Assembly: GCF_014841135.1 (NCBI RefSeq)
Contig: NZ_JACYTN010000031.1
Location: 1 to 44,307 of the forward strand
DNA from: Paenibacillus arenosi
Lineage (GTDB): Bacteria; Bacillota; Bacilli; Paenibacillales; Paenibacillaceae
Direction: 5' to 3'
DNA length: 44,307 nucleotides
Shown here piece by piece: positions 8,642 to 16,804 of the stretch. Under the pieces are notes generated by a model. That model was not told where the DNA came from. It worked only from the letters and a program-made list of their open reading frames with translations, and ran no database searches. Within the stretch, counting starts at the first letter, position 1, and each line of letters opens with the position of its first letter. Position numbers and translations under genes: made by a program.

Positions 8642-8681
8642 AAACCACCTGCCATGGAACTTTTTCCATCGTAGGTGGTTT
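8642..8681 (-). terminator. Hairpin, probable terminator
   Basis: ACCACCT and AGGTGGT form the outer stem, with ATGGAA and TTCCAT as the inner stem. The flanking tracts are weak (GAAAA on the left, TTTCC on the right). It lies beyond the stop of the DUF1579-like gene. A short ATTAATTG-type repeat at about 8600-8623 precedes it. The rest of 8557-8794 shows no gene. Confidence 0.5.
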
Positions 8682-8794
8682 CCTCATTTCAGGCTTTAAC
8701 ATAAGAGATGCCTGCTATTTTTCAAATACAGATTCATTAAACCTTGCCATGCAATAACGAAAGCGTATGCTGCGAATTACTGAACTACTCCTAA

Positions 8795-9262
8795 TTACTC
8801 TGCACCAATCTCGATTCTCGTCATTGTAGACTCATATCCTCCGCCATCCGGATACACCCATCTGCCTGAATTGACATTTCCATCAGCACTGAACTCGCCT
8901 TTGAAATAAGCAGGAGATCCCTTTTCACCGCCCCAAATCATCAGCGTGTCACCATCTATTTCGTACACATAATCCAACGTATTGCCCATGCTGTCATAGT
9001 AACGCGACTTAATGTCCTTGCTCGGCTCCTCGCCAAATGGCTGCACGTGACCGATAATCTCGATCCCTTTCACATCTTGACCGTACTGTTTCAACTGAAC
9101 ATCTTGGATAAGAAAAAATTCGCCTTCCATCCATCTGTAAGTGACGATGCCTTCTACACCACCGCTCACCTTCCAGCTTCCAACTAAGCGATTCAACGAT
9201 TGCATATCAGGATTTGGTGTTGGCGCTGTATATGCACCTGTCTCCATAAGATTATCTGTCAT
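8795..9262 (-). CDS. DUF1579-like lipocalin-type hypothetical protein
   Basis: The 155-residue soluble protein has the pattern of DUF1579-like proteins: LNRLVGSWKVSGG near the N-terminus, an alternating beta-strand core, and a C-terminal YESTMTRIE strand. These small beta-barrel-like proteins have no settled function. The ATG at 9262 is supported by AAGGAGGAATCGTCTT. It is the last of three minus-strand genes (ArsR, AHSA1-like, this one) that are commonly seen together, so it may respond to the same ArsR regulator. Confidence 0.65.
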   Translation of the reverse strand: MTDNLMETGAYTAPTPNPDMQSLNRLVGSWKVSGGVEGIVTYRWMEGEFFLIQDVQLKQYGQDVKGIEIIGHVQPFGEEPSKDIKSRYYDSMGNTLDYVYEIDGDTLMIWGGEKGSPAYFKGEFSADGNVNSGRWVYPDGGGYESTMTRIEIGAE

Positions 9263-9369
9263 AAGACGATTCCTCCTTATATTTACGTGAATGAGTAACA
9301 TTTCGATATAGCTGTTCCCGTTCTGTATCTATGTCTGAACCATCATGTGATCATTGCGAATCGCAAATC

Positions 9370-9864
9370 CTATTGATGCAGTTGCAAATACTCTTCTAAT
9401 CGCTCCAACGTATCTGTGTAGCCTTCAATCATACCCATTGCCTCAGCTTCTTCAAGCTGCTTCACACTTGCAAAATGGGTCGTAATTGAAACTTTCGTGC
9501 CCTGTTCCGTATCGCTAAACGTAACCGTCGTTAACATATCACTGCCGTCCATAGCATTCCAATTCTCATCTGTCATTGAGTCCACATAGACAAGCTTAGA
9601 AAGCTCAACGACTTCGCTATAAACAGCTTGGCAAAATACCGTACCCGTTCCATCATTAGCATCCAAACGATAGCGCCACACACCTTGAGGGCGGACATCC
9701 ATTTCATACACCGTAGCCGTCCAGTTCCGAGGTCCCCACCAATGCGTAATATGTTCAGGCTTCGTCCAACCTTGCCAAGCAATCGTACGAGGGATAGCTA
9801 CAAGCCGTTCTACGATAAGTTCCCGCCGCTCATGATTTTTAATAATGGTCGTCTTCCTGTTCAT
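9370..9864 (-). CDS. AHSA1 / SRPBCC-family protein
   Basis: The 164-residue protein shows the START-like SRPBCC fold of the Aha1-C group: an N-terminal strand ELIVERLVAIPRTIAWQGWT, then the family motif HITHWWGP, and a C-terminal long helix. These proteins bind hydrophobic ligands in a deep pocket. Two adjacent ATGs (9867 and 9864) follow GGAGGTAT; the second has the better spacing. In Bacillales such genes commonly follow an ArsR-type regulator, as here. The ligand is unknown. Confidence 0.8.
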   Translation of the reverse strand: MNRKTTIIKNHERRELIVERLVAIPRTIAWQGWTKPEHITHWWGPRNWTATVYEMDVRPQGVWRYRLDANDGTGTVFCQAVYSEVVELSKLVYVDSMTDENWNAMDGSDMLTTVTFSDTEQGTKVSITTHFASVKQLEEAEAMGMIEGYTDTLERLEEYLQLHQ

Positions 9865-10005
9865 CATATACCTCCACAATGGCAATCGCGTCGTTCATAG
9901 ACAATCTATGTTCATCTGGCCGTAACACAATGATTTCACGATAAAAGTACTCACGCTGTTCATCATTGTTCTATTCCGTTACTAATCTTCGATTACGCGC
10001 TGCTG

Positions 10006-10341
10006 TCACTGCTCCTCCTTCCTATAAATGTCGAGCATATAGTCTTCGAACTGATCAAGCCGTTCTTCCCATAGCTGGCTAAAGGTATCGAACCAAGCAT
10101 CCAGCTCCTGAAATGGTCTCGCTTCCAGACTATATATCCGCTGCTGACCCTTATGCTGGACACCTACCAGTCCAGCTTCACCCAAAATTCGCAAATGCCG
10201 TGACACTTGCGGTTGACCGATATGAAGCTCTTCTACAATTTCCCCAACCGAATGCGGCCTTTTCTTTAACAACTCTACAATGTTAAATCGGTTGGGCTCT
10301 GCGATTGTAAATAACAACATCTGCATTGGTAATGTTTTCAT
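10006..10341 (-). CDS. ArsR-family transcriptional repressor
   Basis: The 111-residue protein is a winged-helix ArsR/SmtB-type regulator. Its recognition region, GEIVEELHIGQPQVSRHLRI, is followed by the wing QHKGQQRIYSLEA. No cysteine-based metal site is apparent, so it is likely one of the non-metal ArsR proteins that control a neighbouring SRPBCC gene. The ATG at 10341 has no Shine-Dalgarno sequence. A predicted -10 region places the transcription start at the ATG, so the mRNA may be leaderless. A perfect 10-bp-arm palindrome overlaps the promoter. Confidence 0.87.
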   Translation of the reverse strand: MKTLPMQMLLFTIAEPNRFNIVELLKKRPHSVGEIVEELHIGQPQVSRHLRILGEAGLVGVQHKGQQRIYSLEARPFQELDAWFDTFSQLWEERLDQFEDYMLDIYRKEEQ

Positions 10342-10346
10342 AATTA

Positions 10347-10377
10347 ATATATACACCAAAGTGTATATATGCGTCAA
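10347..10377 (-). promoter_or_regulatory. ArsR promoter with overlapping palindromic operator
   Basis: The arms ATATATACAC (10347-10356) and GTGTATATAT (10361-10370) are perfect inverted copies around CAAA. On the minus strand TTGACG (10377-10372) and TATATA (10353-10348), spaced 18 nt, could be the -35 and -10 boxes. A bound dimer would cover the -10 region, consistent with autorepression. Confidence 0.7.
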
Positions 10378-10531
10378 CGTATATTTATTGCTTTTTGATT
10401 TCTTTCACAATGTGCACCATTTTCATAGGAATCCCTTTCTCTCACAGCCCCCTCCAAATCCTTCACACTTCCGAAATACGAGGTCAATTTGTGCTTCATA
10501 CTACTGCCACGAGCATGCCCAGCTAAATGTG

Positions 10532-10570
10532 AAAAAGAGCAGTTCCCTCATCTCAAAAGAGGAACTGCTC
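10532..10570 (-). terminator. Rho-independent terminator of the siderophore operon
   Basis: GAGCAGTTCC (10537-10546) and GGAACTGCTC (10561-10570) form a perfect 10-bp stem. Read on the minus strand it is followed by TTTTT. It lies about 45 nt after the stop of the esterase gene. Confidence 0.85.
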
Positions 10571-10615
10571 ATTAATCGCATTCTAACATATACACACCTA
10601 AGCTCAGAAAGACAG

Positions 10616-11368
10616 CTACGCCGTCACATACAACCATTTCAACGCTTCAGGCAAATAGTAAACACCTTTCTCGAAGTTATGCGAGTCACTTTCAAAGATG
10701 ATCTGCTTCGCTGTATGTGCCGTGAAGCCTTTGCCCAGCAATATTTCATAGACTACCAAGTTGTTAGGCACCATCCACTGCTGCCCATTCGTTCGCCCTG
10801 CACCTTCACCATGTCCAACATTCATAAAGAGCCGCTGTCCATGACTGCACGCAGGCAGCTGATCCACCCAATCTACAATGCCTGGGAACCAGAACGAACC
10901 CGAGAAGCTACCTATTTTGCCAAATACATCAGGGTAGAGCAATGCCGTATACAGCGAGATGAGTCCGCCAAAAGAGAATCCCATAATTCCCGTATGCTCG
11001 CCATCTCGCAATGTTCGATAGCGGCTGTCGATATACGGCTTCAATTCATGAGCCAAATATGCAGCGTATTGCGCCGCCTGACCGCCAAACTTTTTTTCCC
11101 CAGACTCAAATACATTGGTAGACACAAATGGTGTATATTCATTGTTCCGATCGAATGGCTTAATGCCGACAAATAGGAATGCTGGCAGCTCTCCGTTAGC
11201 AGTAAGGGTACGAATGAGCGAAAGAGAATCACTATCCTCGGGATCAACTAAGTCCCCATTGTCCTGCAAATAAATAACTGGATACCTATCCATACTCTCC
11301 TCGTAACCTTCTGGCAAATAAATCGTTAATTCACGGTCACCAAACTTCTCATGTATAATCATCGTCAT
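10616..11368 (-). CDS. BesA/IroE-like alpha/beta hydrolase, putative siderophore esterase
   Basis: The 250-residue protein has the alpha/beta hydrolase nucleophile elbow GFSFGG with Ser132 and a late catalytic His230 in DSHNF. It belongs to the putative esterase group that includes BesA (YbbA) and IroE, which hydrolyse trilactone siderophores in the cytoplasm to release iron. No signal peptide is present. It follows the AraC/siderophore-binding ORF by a few bases, and the operon content resembles the Bacillus feu locus. The ATG at 11368 has a weak GGTGGTGAT site; an in-frame codon at 11395 directly after the upstream stop is the alternative. Substrate identity is an inference from context. 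Confidence 0.75.
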   Translation of the reverse strand: MTMIIHEKFGDRELTIYLPEGYEESMDRYPVIYLQDNGDLVDPEDSDSLSLIRTLTANGELPAFLFVGIKPFDRNNEYTPFVSTNVFESGEKKFGGQAAQYAAYLAHELKPYIDSRYRTLRDGEHTGIMGFSFGGLISLYTALLYPDVFGKIGSFSGSFWFPGIVDWVDQLPACSHGQRLFMNVGHGEGAGRTNGQQWMVPNNLVVYEILLGKGFTAHTAKQIIFESDSHNFEKGVYYLPEALKWLYVTA

Positions 11369-11395
11369 CGTATCACCACCGACTCCCCTATCCAT

Positions 11396-13357
11396 TTACT
11401 TGCTCATAAAATGAAGCACTTGCTCAGTCGCATGCTGAATCGCAAGCGGCCCACCTGTATCAATAGAGACATCCAAAGGAAATACGTTGTCACCTTGCAC
11501 GGCCTTCAGCGATTTCCATACGTTACTCTTATCCAATTGTGCCAGCTGCGTATCGATATCAGCCAAATAATCAACGATAAAAATAACATCTGGATTCAGC
11601 GTCACAACCCCTTCCAACGACACAATTTCCTCTTCCAGCTTGTATTCACCCGGCGCCGTTAACCCAAGACCATTTTGTGCATCATACATATACGACACAG
11701 AGTTATCATCAAGTACATAGAAGGTGTTCCCATTGCCAGTTGGACGCAAGAACGTTACGGTTTTGTCCTTATGTACTTGCAGCTTATCCCTCGCTTCTTT
11801 CATCAACCCATCCAGCTTCGTAATGTACGTTTCAGCTACGTCTTCTTTCCCTAGTAAAAAGGCGTATTCACGGAGCGTTTTCTTCCAATCCCATTCCGTG
11901 TTATCCATCATCACAACCGTTGAAATTTTATTCAAATCCTCGAACACATCATTATGTGTTCCTGCAAAGGCTACAATAAGATCAGGATCAAGCTCGATCA
12001 TCAACTCCAAGTTCGGTGTTCTTACTTGACCGATATCTGCTACCTTGGTCTGCCCGACATACGGCTTTAACGTCTCGAACTTGGCAAGGATACTTTCTGA
12101 TAAGGGGGATGCTATCGGCGGCGTACCTAAGGCAAAGAAATATTCCATCATCGCGAAATGCCCTGTAACCACACGCTCCGGCTGCTTCTCAATGACTACC
12201 TCTTTCCCCGTTCCATCTTTATACGTTCTAGGCCACTTAGCAGATTGCTCAGTCGGACTTGATTCCCCATTCGTTGGCTTGTTCACAACCTCCGACGTCC
12301 CTGCTGATTGAGTCGCACTCGTTCCAACGCTCGCTCCTGAACAGGCACCAAGCATGAAAGTCAGTCCCAGCATCACCATTGCCAATCTACTTTTTGCAGC
12401 CAACCTCAACATTTCTGCATTCTCTCCTTCAGTCACCTTTAAATGATAATGATTTTCATTATTATTTGTATTGTAGCTGCTCCTGCTTCGATCAACAATG
12501 GGGAATGCTATCGGATTTTTGTAACGATCTAATCTTTTATCCATGTTCTTCACATACGATTTGAATTGACCAGGCGTTAATCCAGTATGTTTCTTAAACG
12601 ACTTTGTAAAATAAGAAATGTCCGTGTAGCCTACTGCTGCTGCCACCTCTTGCAGCGCCGCATCTGTCTTACTCAGCCATTCCTGTGCCTTATCGATCCG
12701 TACACCAATTAAATACTCAATCGGACTACGTCCAACACGCTGTTTGAATTGCTTCGACAAGTGTGGAACGCTGTAATTTAATGCCTCTGCTATTTCTTCC
12801 AAGGTAATGGCTCTTGCAAAATGTTGATGAATATAGGCCTTTGCCCCTTCTACAATATCAGGTTTGGCGAGTTGATCTTGCCAATCTTGAAGCTGCCGCA
12901 ATACCTCGACTGTCCACGCATAGTACTGTGATTGGACGCTCAGAAGACGAGTCGCTTCCTCCCCTTTCGCTTGCCATACGCGCTGGAGCTGTTCCATTCT
13001 CTCCAGAAGCACTAATGGATTACGAGGTTCAAAGGCAAAGACCAACTCATTGCCCTCCCTCTCAAAATGAGCTTGTACATTAGGCTTATAGTAGATTAAG
13101 TAACATTCAAGCTCATACTCCACTTTATCTATTTGAAGAATATGCCCTTTATCCCCATGCATAAGAAAGAATCCGTTCATTGTCGAATGTCTCCCGTTCA
13201 CATGCAAGTGAGCAGAGCCTCTCACGCTAAGAAAAAACATCATAGAAGGCAGCTTGTATGATCGTATACACTCCCCAGGAGCCAACGTAAGATGACGTAT
13301 ATCTACTACGTTTGGCGTACTATGACTCCATAGTGCCGCATACTCGTTTACCATCAT
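11396..13357 (-). CDS. AraC regulator fused in frame to a siderophore-binding lipoprotein
   Basis: One open frame of 653 residues joins two proteins (residue numbers here count from the GTG one codon upstream). Residues 1-170 are a cupin-like sensor. Residues 180-275 are a double-HTH AraC domain ending GLTPGQFKSYV. Residues 276-316 are low-complexity Asn-rich sequence. Residues 317-340 are a typical lipoprotein signal with lipobox LGAC. From 341 to the end is a FecB/FeuA-like binding protein. Bacillus Btr also joins AraC and binding-protein modules, but without a signal peptide. Here an internal Fur box, ribosome binding site and ATG (12412) suggest two genes that lost the separating stop, or dual expression. 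ATG 13357 is best spaced from AAGGAGGT; a GTG lies one codon upstream. Confidence 0.75.
   Translation of the reverse strand: MMVNEYAALWSHSTPNVVDIRHLTLAPGECIRSYKLPSMMFFLSVRGSAHLHVNGRHSTMNGFFLMHGDKGHILQIDKVEYELECYLIYYKPNVQAHFEREGNELVFAFEPRNPLVLLERMEQLQRVWQAKGEEATRLLSVQSQYYAWTVEVLRQLQDWQDQLAKPDIVEGAKAYIHQHFARAITLEEIAEALNYSVPHLSKQFKQRVGRSPIEYLIGVRIDKAQEWLSKTDAALQEVAAAVGYTDISYFTKSFKKHTGLTPGQFKSYVKNMDKRLDRYKNPIAFPIVDRSRSSYNTNNNENHYHLKVTEGENAEMLRLAAKSRLAMVMLGLTFMLGACSGASVGTSATQSAGTSEVVNKPTNGESSPTEQSAKWPRTYKDGTGKEVVIEKQPERVVTGHFAMMEYFFALGTPPIASPLSESILAKFETLKPYVGQTKVADIGQVRTPNLELMIELDPDLIVAFAGTHNDVFEDLNKISTVVMMDNTEWDWKKTLREYAFLLGKEDVAETYITKLDGLMKEARDKLQVHKDKTVTFLRPTGNGNTFYVLDDNSVSYMYDAQNGLGLTAPGEYKLEEEIVSLEGVVTLNPDVIFIVDYLADIDTQLAQLDKSNVWKSLKAVQGDNVFPLDVSIDTGGPLAIQHATEQVLHFMSK
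12410..12458 (-). promoter_or_regulatory. Internal Fur box, ribosome binding site and start for the lipoprotein
   Basis: On the plus strand 12444-12458 reads TGATAATGATTTTCA, a 14 of 15 match to the Bacillus Fur 7-1-7 consensus. Downstream on the minus strand GAAGGAGAG (12430-12422) precedes an in-frame ATG at 12412 by 9 nt. That ATG opens the lipoprotein signal peptide. The box encodes residues NENHYH of the long frame, which looks like translated intergenic sequence. Confidence 0.7.
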
Positions 13358-13504
13358 CACTCATACCTCCTTATTTAGAAAATAAAAGCTCTAATCGTCC
13401 GACATCGTGAAACGAGGCTGCCTTCATCACGTACGAATCACGCGAGTAAGACAGCCATTCATCACATTTTGCAAACTCACTGTATTAGGTTCGTCCTATC
13501 CGCG

Positions 13505-14545
13505 CTATACCTTAGTACGTGCCATCAAGTAGAGGAAGTAAGGCGCTCCAATGACAGCCGTAATGATTCCCGTAGGAATTTCCACTGGTGCAAACAGCGA
13601 TCTCCCTAGCGTGTCTGCCACGACAATAAGCAGCCCACCAGTCAATGCCGATACAGGCAGCAGAAATTGATGTCTGGGACCTACTAACCGACGAGCAAGA
13701 TGCGGTCCTATGAGTCCTACAAAACCGATTCCACCGCTAACGGCTACACAGGACGCAGCTAAGGCGACGCCTGCCGCAAGCAGCTTAAGCTGTTCTCGTG
13801 ACACATCAATACCTAACCCTAAGGATGGTTCATAGCCTAAGTTCAAAATATTCATCGTTTGCGCCTTCATAAATACATATGGGAGCAGAACGAGCAGCCA
13901 CGGAAGCAAGGCCCATACATGCTTCCAATCCGTCCCCCAAATACTCCCTGCCATCCATGTCGCTAAAAATTGAAATTTATCGGGAGCGAGTCGCACCGTC
14001 AACACAATCATCGCAGCACTTATTCCAGCCGCCACAGCGATACCTGTCAGCAGCAGACGAGTAGGTGATAGTCCTTTATAACGTTTATAGGCCAACACAT
14101 AAATAAGAACAGCCGTTAAGCCCGCACCGATAAAGGCAAGCACAGGCAGCACAAAAATTGGAGCCGCGGCAGTCGTTGGAAAAAACGTTAGGAATAACAT
14201 AATCGCTAATCCTGCACCTGCATGAATGCCCAAAATACCGGGGTCTGCTAACGCATTGCGTGAAACCCCTTGCATAATACAGCCGGAGACAGCAAGACCC
14301 GCTCCTATCCATACAGAGATAATAATTCGAGGCAAACGAAATTCAAATAAAATAAGCTCCTGCTTGGCTGATCCGTAGCCGAACAAAGTAGATAACACCT
14401 CAAGCGGCGACAAACGTGCGTATCCTGTATTCATGCTTACAACAAGTACAATAAAAATGAGCATCGTCAAAATGCCCATAATCATCATACTACGATTCCT
14501 TCTCTGTCTATCCAAACTTTCCATGGTGACTTTCAACAGTTCCAT
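13505..14545 (-). CDS. FecCD-type iron-siderophore ABC permease (FeuC-like)
   Basis: The 346-residue polytopic protein belongs to the BtuC/FecCD family, with nine or ten hydrophobic segments. Conserved stretches include GGIGFVGLIGPHLARRLVG, which contacts the ATPase, and ADTLGRSLFAPVEIPTGI near the end. It would pair with the other permease as a heterodimeric channel for a ferric siderophore. Its ATG directly follows the TAG of the upstream gene, and GGAGGGAG lies inside the end of that gene. No ATPase gene is present in the cluster, as in Bacillus feu, where a shared ATPase is encoded elsewhere. Confidence 0.9.
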   Translation of the reverse strand: MELLKVTMESLDRQRRNRSMMIMGILTMLIFIVLVVSMNTGYARLSPLEVLSTLFGYGSAKQELILFEFRLPRIIISVWIGAGLAVSGCIMQGVSRNALADPGILGIHAGAGLAIMLFLTFFPTTAAAPIFVLPVLAFIGAGLTAVLIYVLAYKRYKGLSPTRLLLTGIAVAAGISAAMIVLTVRLAPDKFQFLATWMAGSIWGTDWKHVWALLPWLLVLLPYVFMKAQTMNILNLGYEPSLGLGIDVSREQLKLLAAGVALAASCVAVSGGIGFVGLIGPHLARRLVGPRHQFLLPVSALTGGLLIVVADTLGRSLFAPVEIPTGIITAVIGAPYFLYLMARTKV

Positions 14546-15610
14546 CTACAGCTCCCTCCATTCTTTACGAGCTAAATAGAGGAAGAACGGTACACCGATG
14601 AGCGCGATAATCGAGCCGACAGGCGTTTCGGCTGGAGGATTGACCATTCTCGCAGCTAGATCAGCAAACACAACTAGCAAGCTCCCGAGCACAGCAGAAC
14701 AAGGGATAATCCAGCGATAATCAACCCCGACCAATTTGCGGGTCAAATGTGGAATCATAAGCCCTACAAAGCCAACTGCACCTACAATCGAGACAGCTGC
14801 GCCTGCAAGAATAAGTACAACGACCGCACATAGCCCTTTTACAAGTCCAATGCGCAGCCCTAATCCCCTTGCAACTTCATCGCCCATACTAAGCATCGTA
14901 ACCGAACGAGATAACGCTACGGACATAACGAACGCCACTGCTATCCACGGAAACATCACTTCCAACTGAGCCCATGTCGTTCCGGCAAGCGCTCCGGCAT
15001 ACCAAAAGGCCAACTCTTGACCGATATCAAAATACAACGCAATTCCCTCACTTAACGCCCCCAATAAGGCGGTTAACGCAGCTCCAGCAAGCACCAAGCG
15101 GAGTGGAGTAAGACCTCCCCTTGCCATGGCTCCAATTCCGTACACCAGGCCTGCTCCTAGGCCAGCACCAAGAAAGGAATAGAGAATGACATACATGAAC
15201 GGCAGCTGTGGAAAAAAGGCGAAGCAAAGCGCCAAAGCAAATCCCGCTCCAGCATTTATGCCCAGCAAACCTGAATCTGCCAACGGATTGCGTGTCATGC
15301 CCTGCATAACGGCCCCAGCCACAGCAAAAGAGGCCCCTACCATCGCACCTCCAAGCACACGCGGCAGCCTAAGCTCCTGAATAATATGATGATTCGCCAC
15401 CTTCGGATTAAAGTGAAAGATGGCATCCCATATATCCGAAAAATGTATATCTCTAGCACCAAATGATACCGCGATAACAAGCCCGATTGCTATCAATATC
15501 GGACCACCAACTAAAATTGCAGTAGCAGTCCATGGACGACTCCTATGTATCGGCTTCACTGACAATTCACGTAATTCATTTTGAACACTCGTTTGTTCGA
15601 CTGACGCCAT
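14546..15610 (-). CDS. FecCD-type iron-siderophore ABC permease (FeuB-like)
   Basis: The 354-residue membrane protein is the first gene of the iron-uptake operon. A cytoplasmic N-terminus of about 30 residues precedes multiple hydrophobic helices. The family motifs VGFVGLMIPHLTRKLVG and ADLAARMVNPPAETPVG are intact. The ATG at 15610 follows GAGGGAGG. A perfect Fur box lies about 90 bp upstream, so expression should rise under iron limitation. The product would form the permease dimer with the protein encoded next. Confidence 0.9.
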   Translation of the reverse strand: MASVEQTSVQNELRELSVKPIHRSRPWTATAILVGGPILIAIGLVIAVSFGARDIHFSDIWDAIFHFNPKVANHHIIQELRLPRVLGGAMVGASFAVAGAVMQGMTRNPLADSGLLGINAGAGFALALCFAFFPQLPFMYVILYSFLGAGLGAGLVYGIGAMARGGLTPLRLVLAGAALTALLGALSEGIALYFDIGQELAFWYAGALAGTTWAQLEVMFPWIAVAFVMSVALSRSVTMLSMGDEVARGLGLRIGLVKGLCAVVVLILAGAAVSIVGAVGFVGLMIPHLTRKLVGVDYRWIIPCSAVLGSLLVVFADLAARMVNPPAETPVGSIIALIGVPFFLYLARKEWREL

Positions 15611-15697
15611 GCTGCCTCCCTCAATAGTAACGAGATTTCATTTTATAGATGATGGATCATTACTCGCTTAATCGTTGCTCATTAATTATTGAATTGT

Positions 15698-15712
15698 TGA
15701 TAATAATTATCA
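15698..15712. promoter_or_regulatory. Fur box, perfect 7-1-7 match
   Basis: The sequence TGATAATAATTATCA matches the Bacillus Fur consensus TGATAAT-N-ATTATCA at every position, and an overlapping further ATTATCA follows. It sits between the divergent siderophore operon and the methyltransferase remnant. It most likely controls the operon to its left. The rest of 15611-15986 shows no gene. Confidence 0.85.
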
Positions 15713-15986
15713 TTATCATATATGGATTCTGCAAAGTCCAGCTTACACGAAGCTATTTTTTATATGAATAGCTACTATGCAGCCATCACGTATCACGATA
15801 ATAAGGATCTGACTTTAAAACAATAGACATATCGATTGTCTTTCTTGTATTTTTCTATGATCGTTAGAAGATATTTCTGTTCCTCACCAACGTTATAGGT
15901 CAGCTCTATTACACAAATAGATTCTATATATTTAACGGATAAACAAACTTAAACTATGATAGGGTCAGAAACGTGGAGGTGGACGT

Positions 15987-16673
15987 ATGAATGAACATGG
16001 ACAACATAAAGTGAAGTCTCAGTTCGATGAAGCTGCTCAACAGTATGATCAGCAACGAAAAATGCTTATCCCCTGCTTTGACGACTTTTACCGTATATCC
16101 GTATCGCTTGCAAGTTCAGCAACAAGTTCTCCGATCCTATTAGACCTAGGCGCCGGAACCGGCTTGTTCTCGTCACTAATGATGCAAAAGTATCCCGACG
16201 CTAATCTCACCCTTATCGACTTGTCTGAGAAAATGCTAGATATCGCAAAGGTAAGATTCAAAGGATCAACCAACGTCACTTACATCGTGGATGATTATAC
16301 GAACTTCATTTCACCTGAGAAATATGACATTATCATTTCAAGCCTATCGATACACCATTTAACAGATGCCGATAAACAAACTTTATATAAAAATATATAT
16401 TTACATTTGAAGCCGAGCGGTATATTTATTAACGCTGATTAAGTTCTAGGGCATACTCCGTTTATTCAATCTCTTTATACAACCGACTGGAATGAAAAAG
16501 TGGAAGCGAGCGGATTATCCAGACAAGAGATGGATGCTGCATATGAAAGAACGAAACTCGATAAAATGTCCCCGCTGCAAACACAGCTCGATTGGCTGCA
16601 AAAAATCGGGTTTTCAGAAGTAGATTGTGTGTATAAATATTTTAACTTCGTTGTTTTGTTTGCTAGAAAATAA
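15987..16673 (+). pseudogene. Class I SAM-dependent methyltransferase broken by one stop codon
   Basis: The frame starts with a Rossmann methyltransferase: motif I LLDLGAGTGLFS at residues 51-62, then LTLIDLSEKML and IIISSLSIHHL. It stops at TAA (16440-16442) after GIFINAD. The same frame continues for another 77 codons, beginning VLGHTPFIQSLY and ending VVLFARK, to a TAA at 16671. A C-to-T change of a CAA codon (NADQVLG) would explain the break. A GTGGAGGTG site precedes the ATG. Unless the stop is read through, only a truncated product is made. Confidence 0.8.
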
Positions 16674-16730
16674 ACACCTCACATATGGAAATTATCTTTC
16701 ATCGTAAACACGCCACACTGAACCAAATAA

Positions 16731-16759
16731 GAAAAAGCAGCCTGCAATTAGGCTGCTTT
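16731..16759 (-). terminator. Rho-independent terminator of the glycosidase gene
   Basis: AAAGCAGCCT (16734-16743) and AGGCTGCTTT (16750-16759) form a perfect 10-bp stem. On the minus strand the hairpin ends in TTTTTC. It lies about 45 nt past the stop of the glycosidase gene. Confidence 0.85.
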
Positions 16760-16804
16760 GAATGAACACGATAAGCTGCGAATGCTTGACTCGTTTTTAT
16801 CTAG

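Noticed and set aside
10280-11176. 298-codon frame on the plus strand
   Set aside because: It is antisense to the ArsR start, the terminator and the esterase gene. Its sequence has no recognisable domain and no ribosome binding site.
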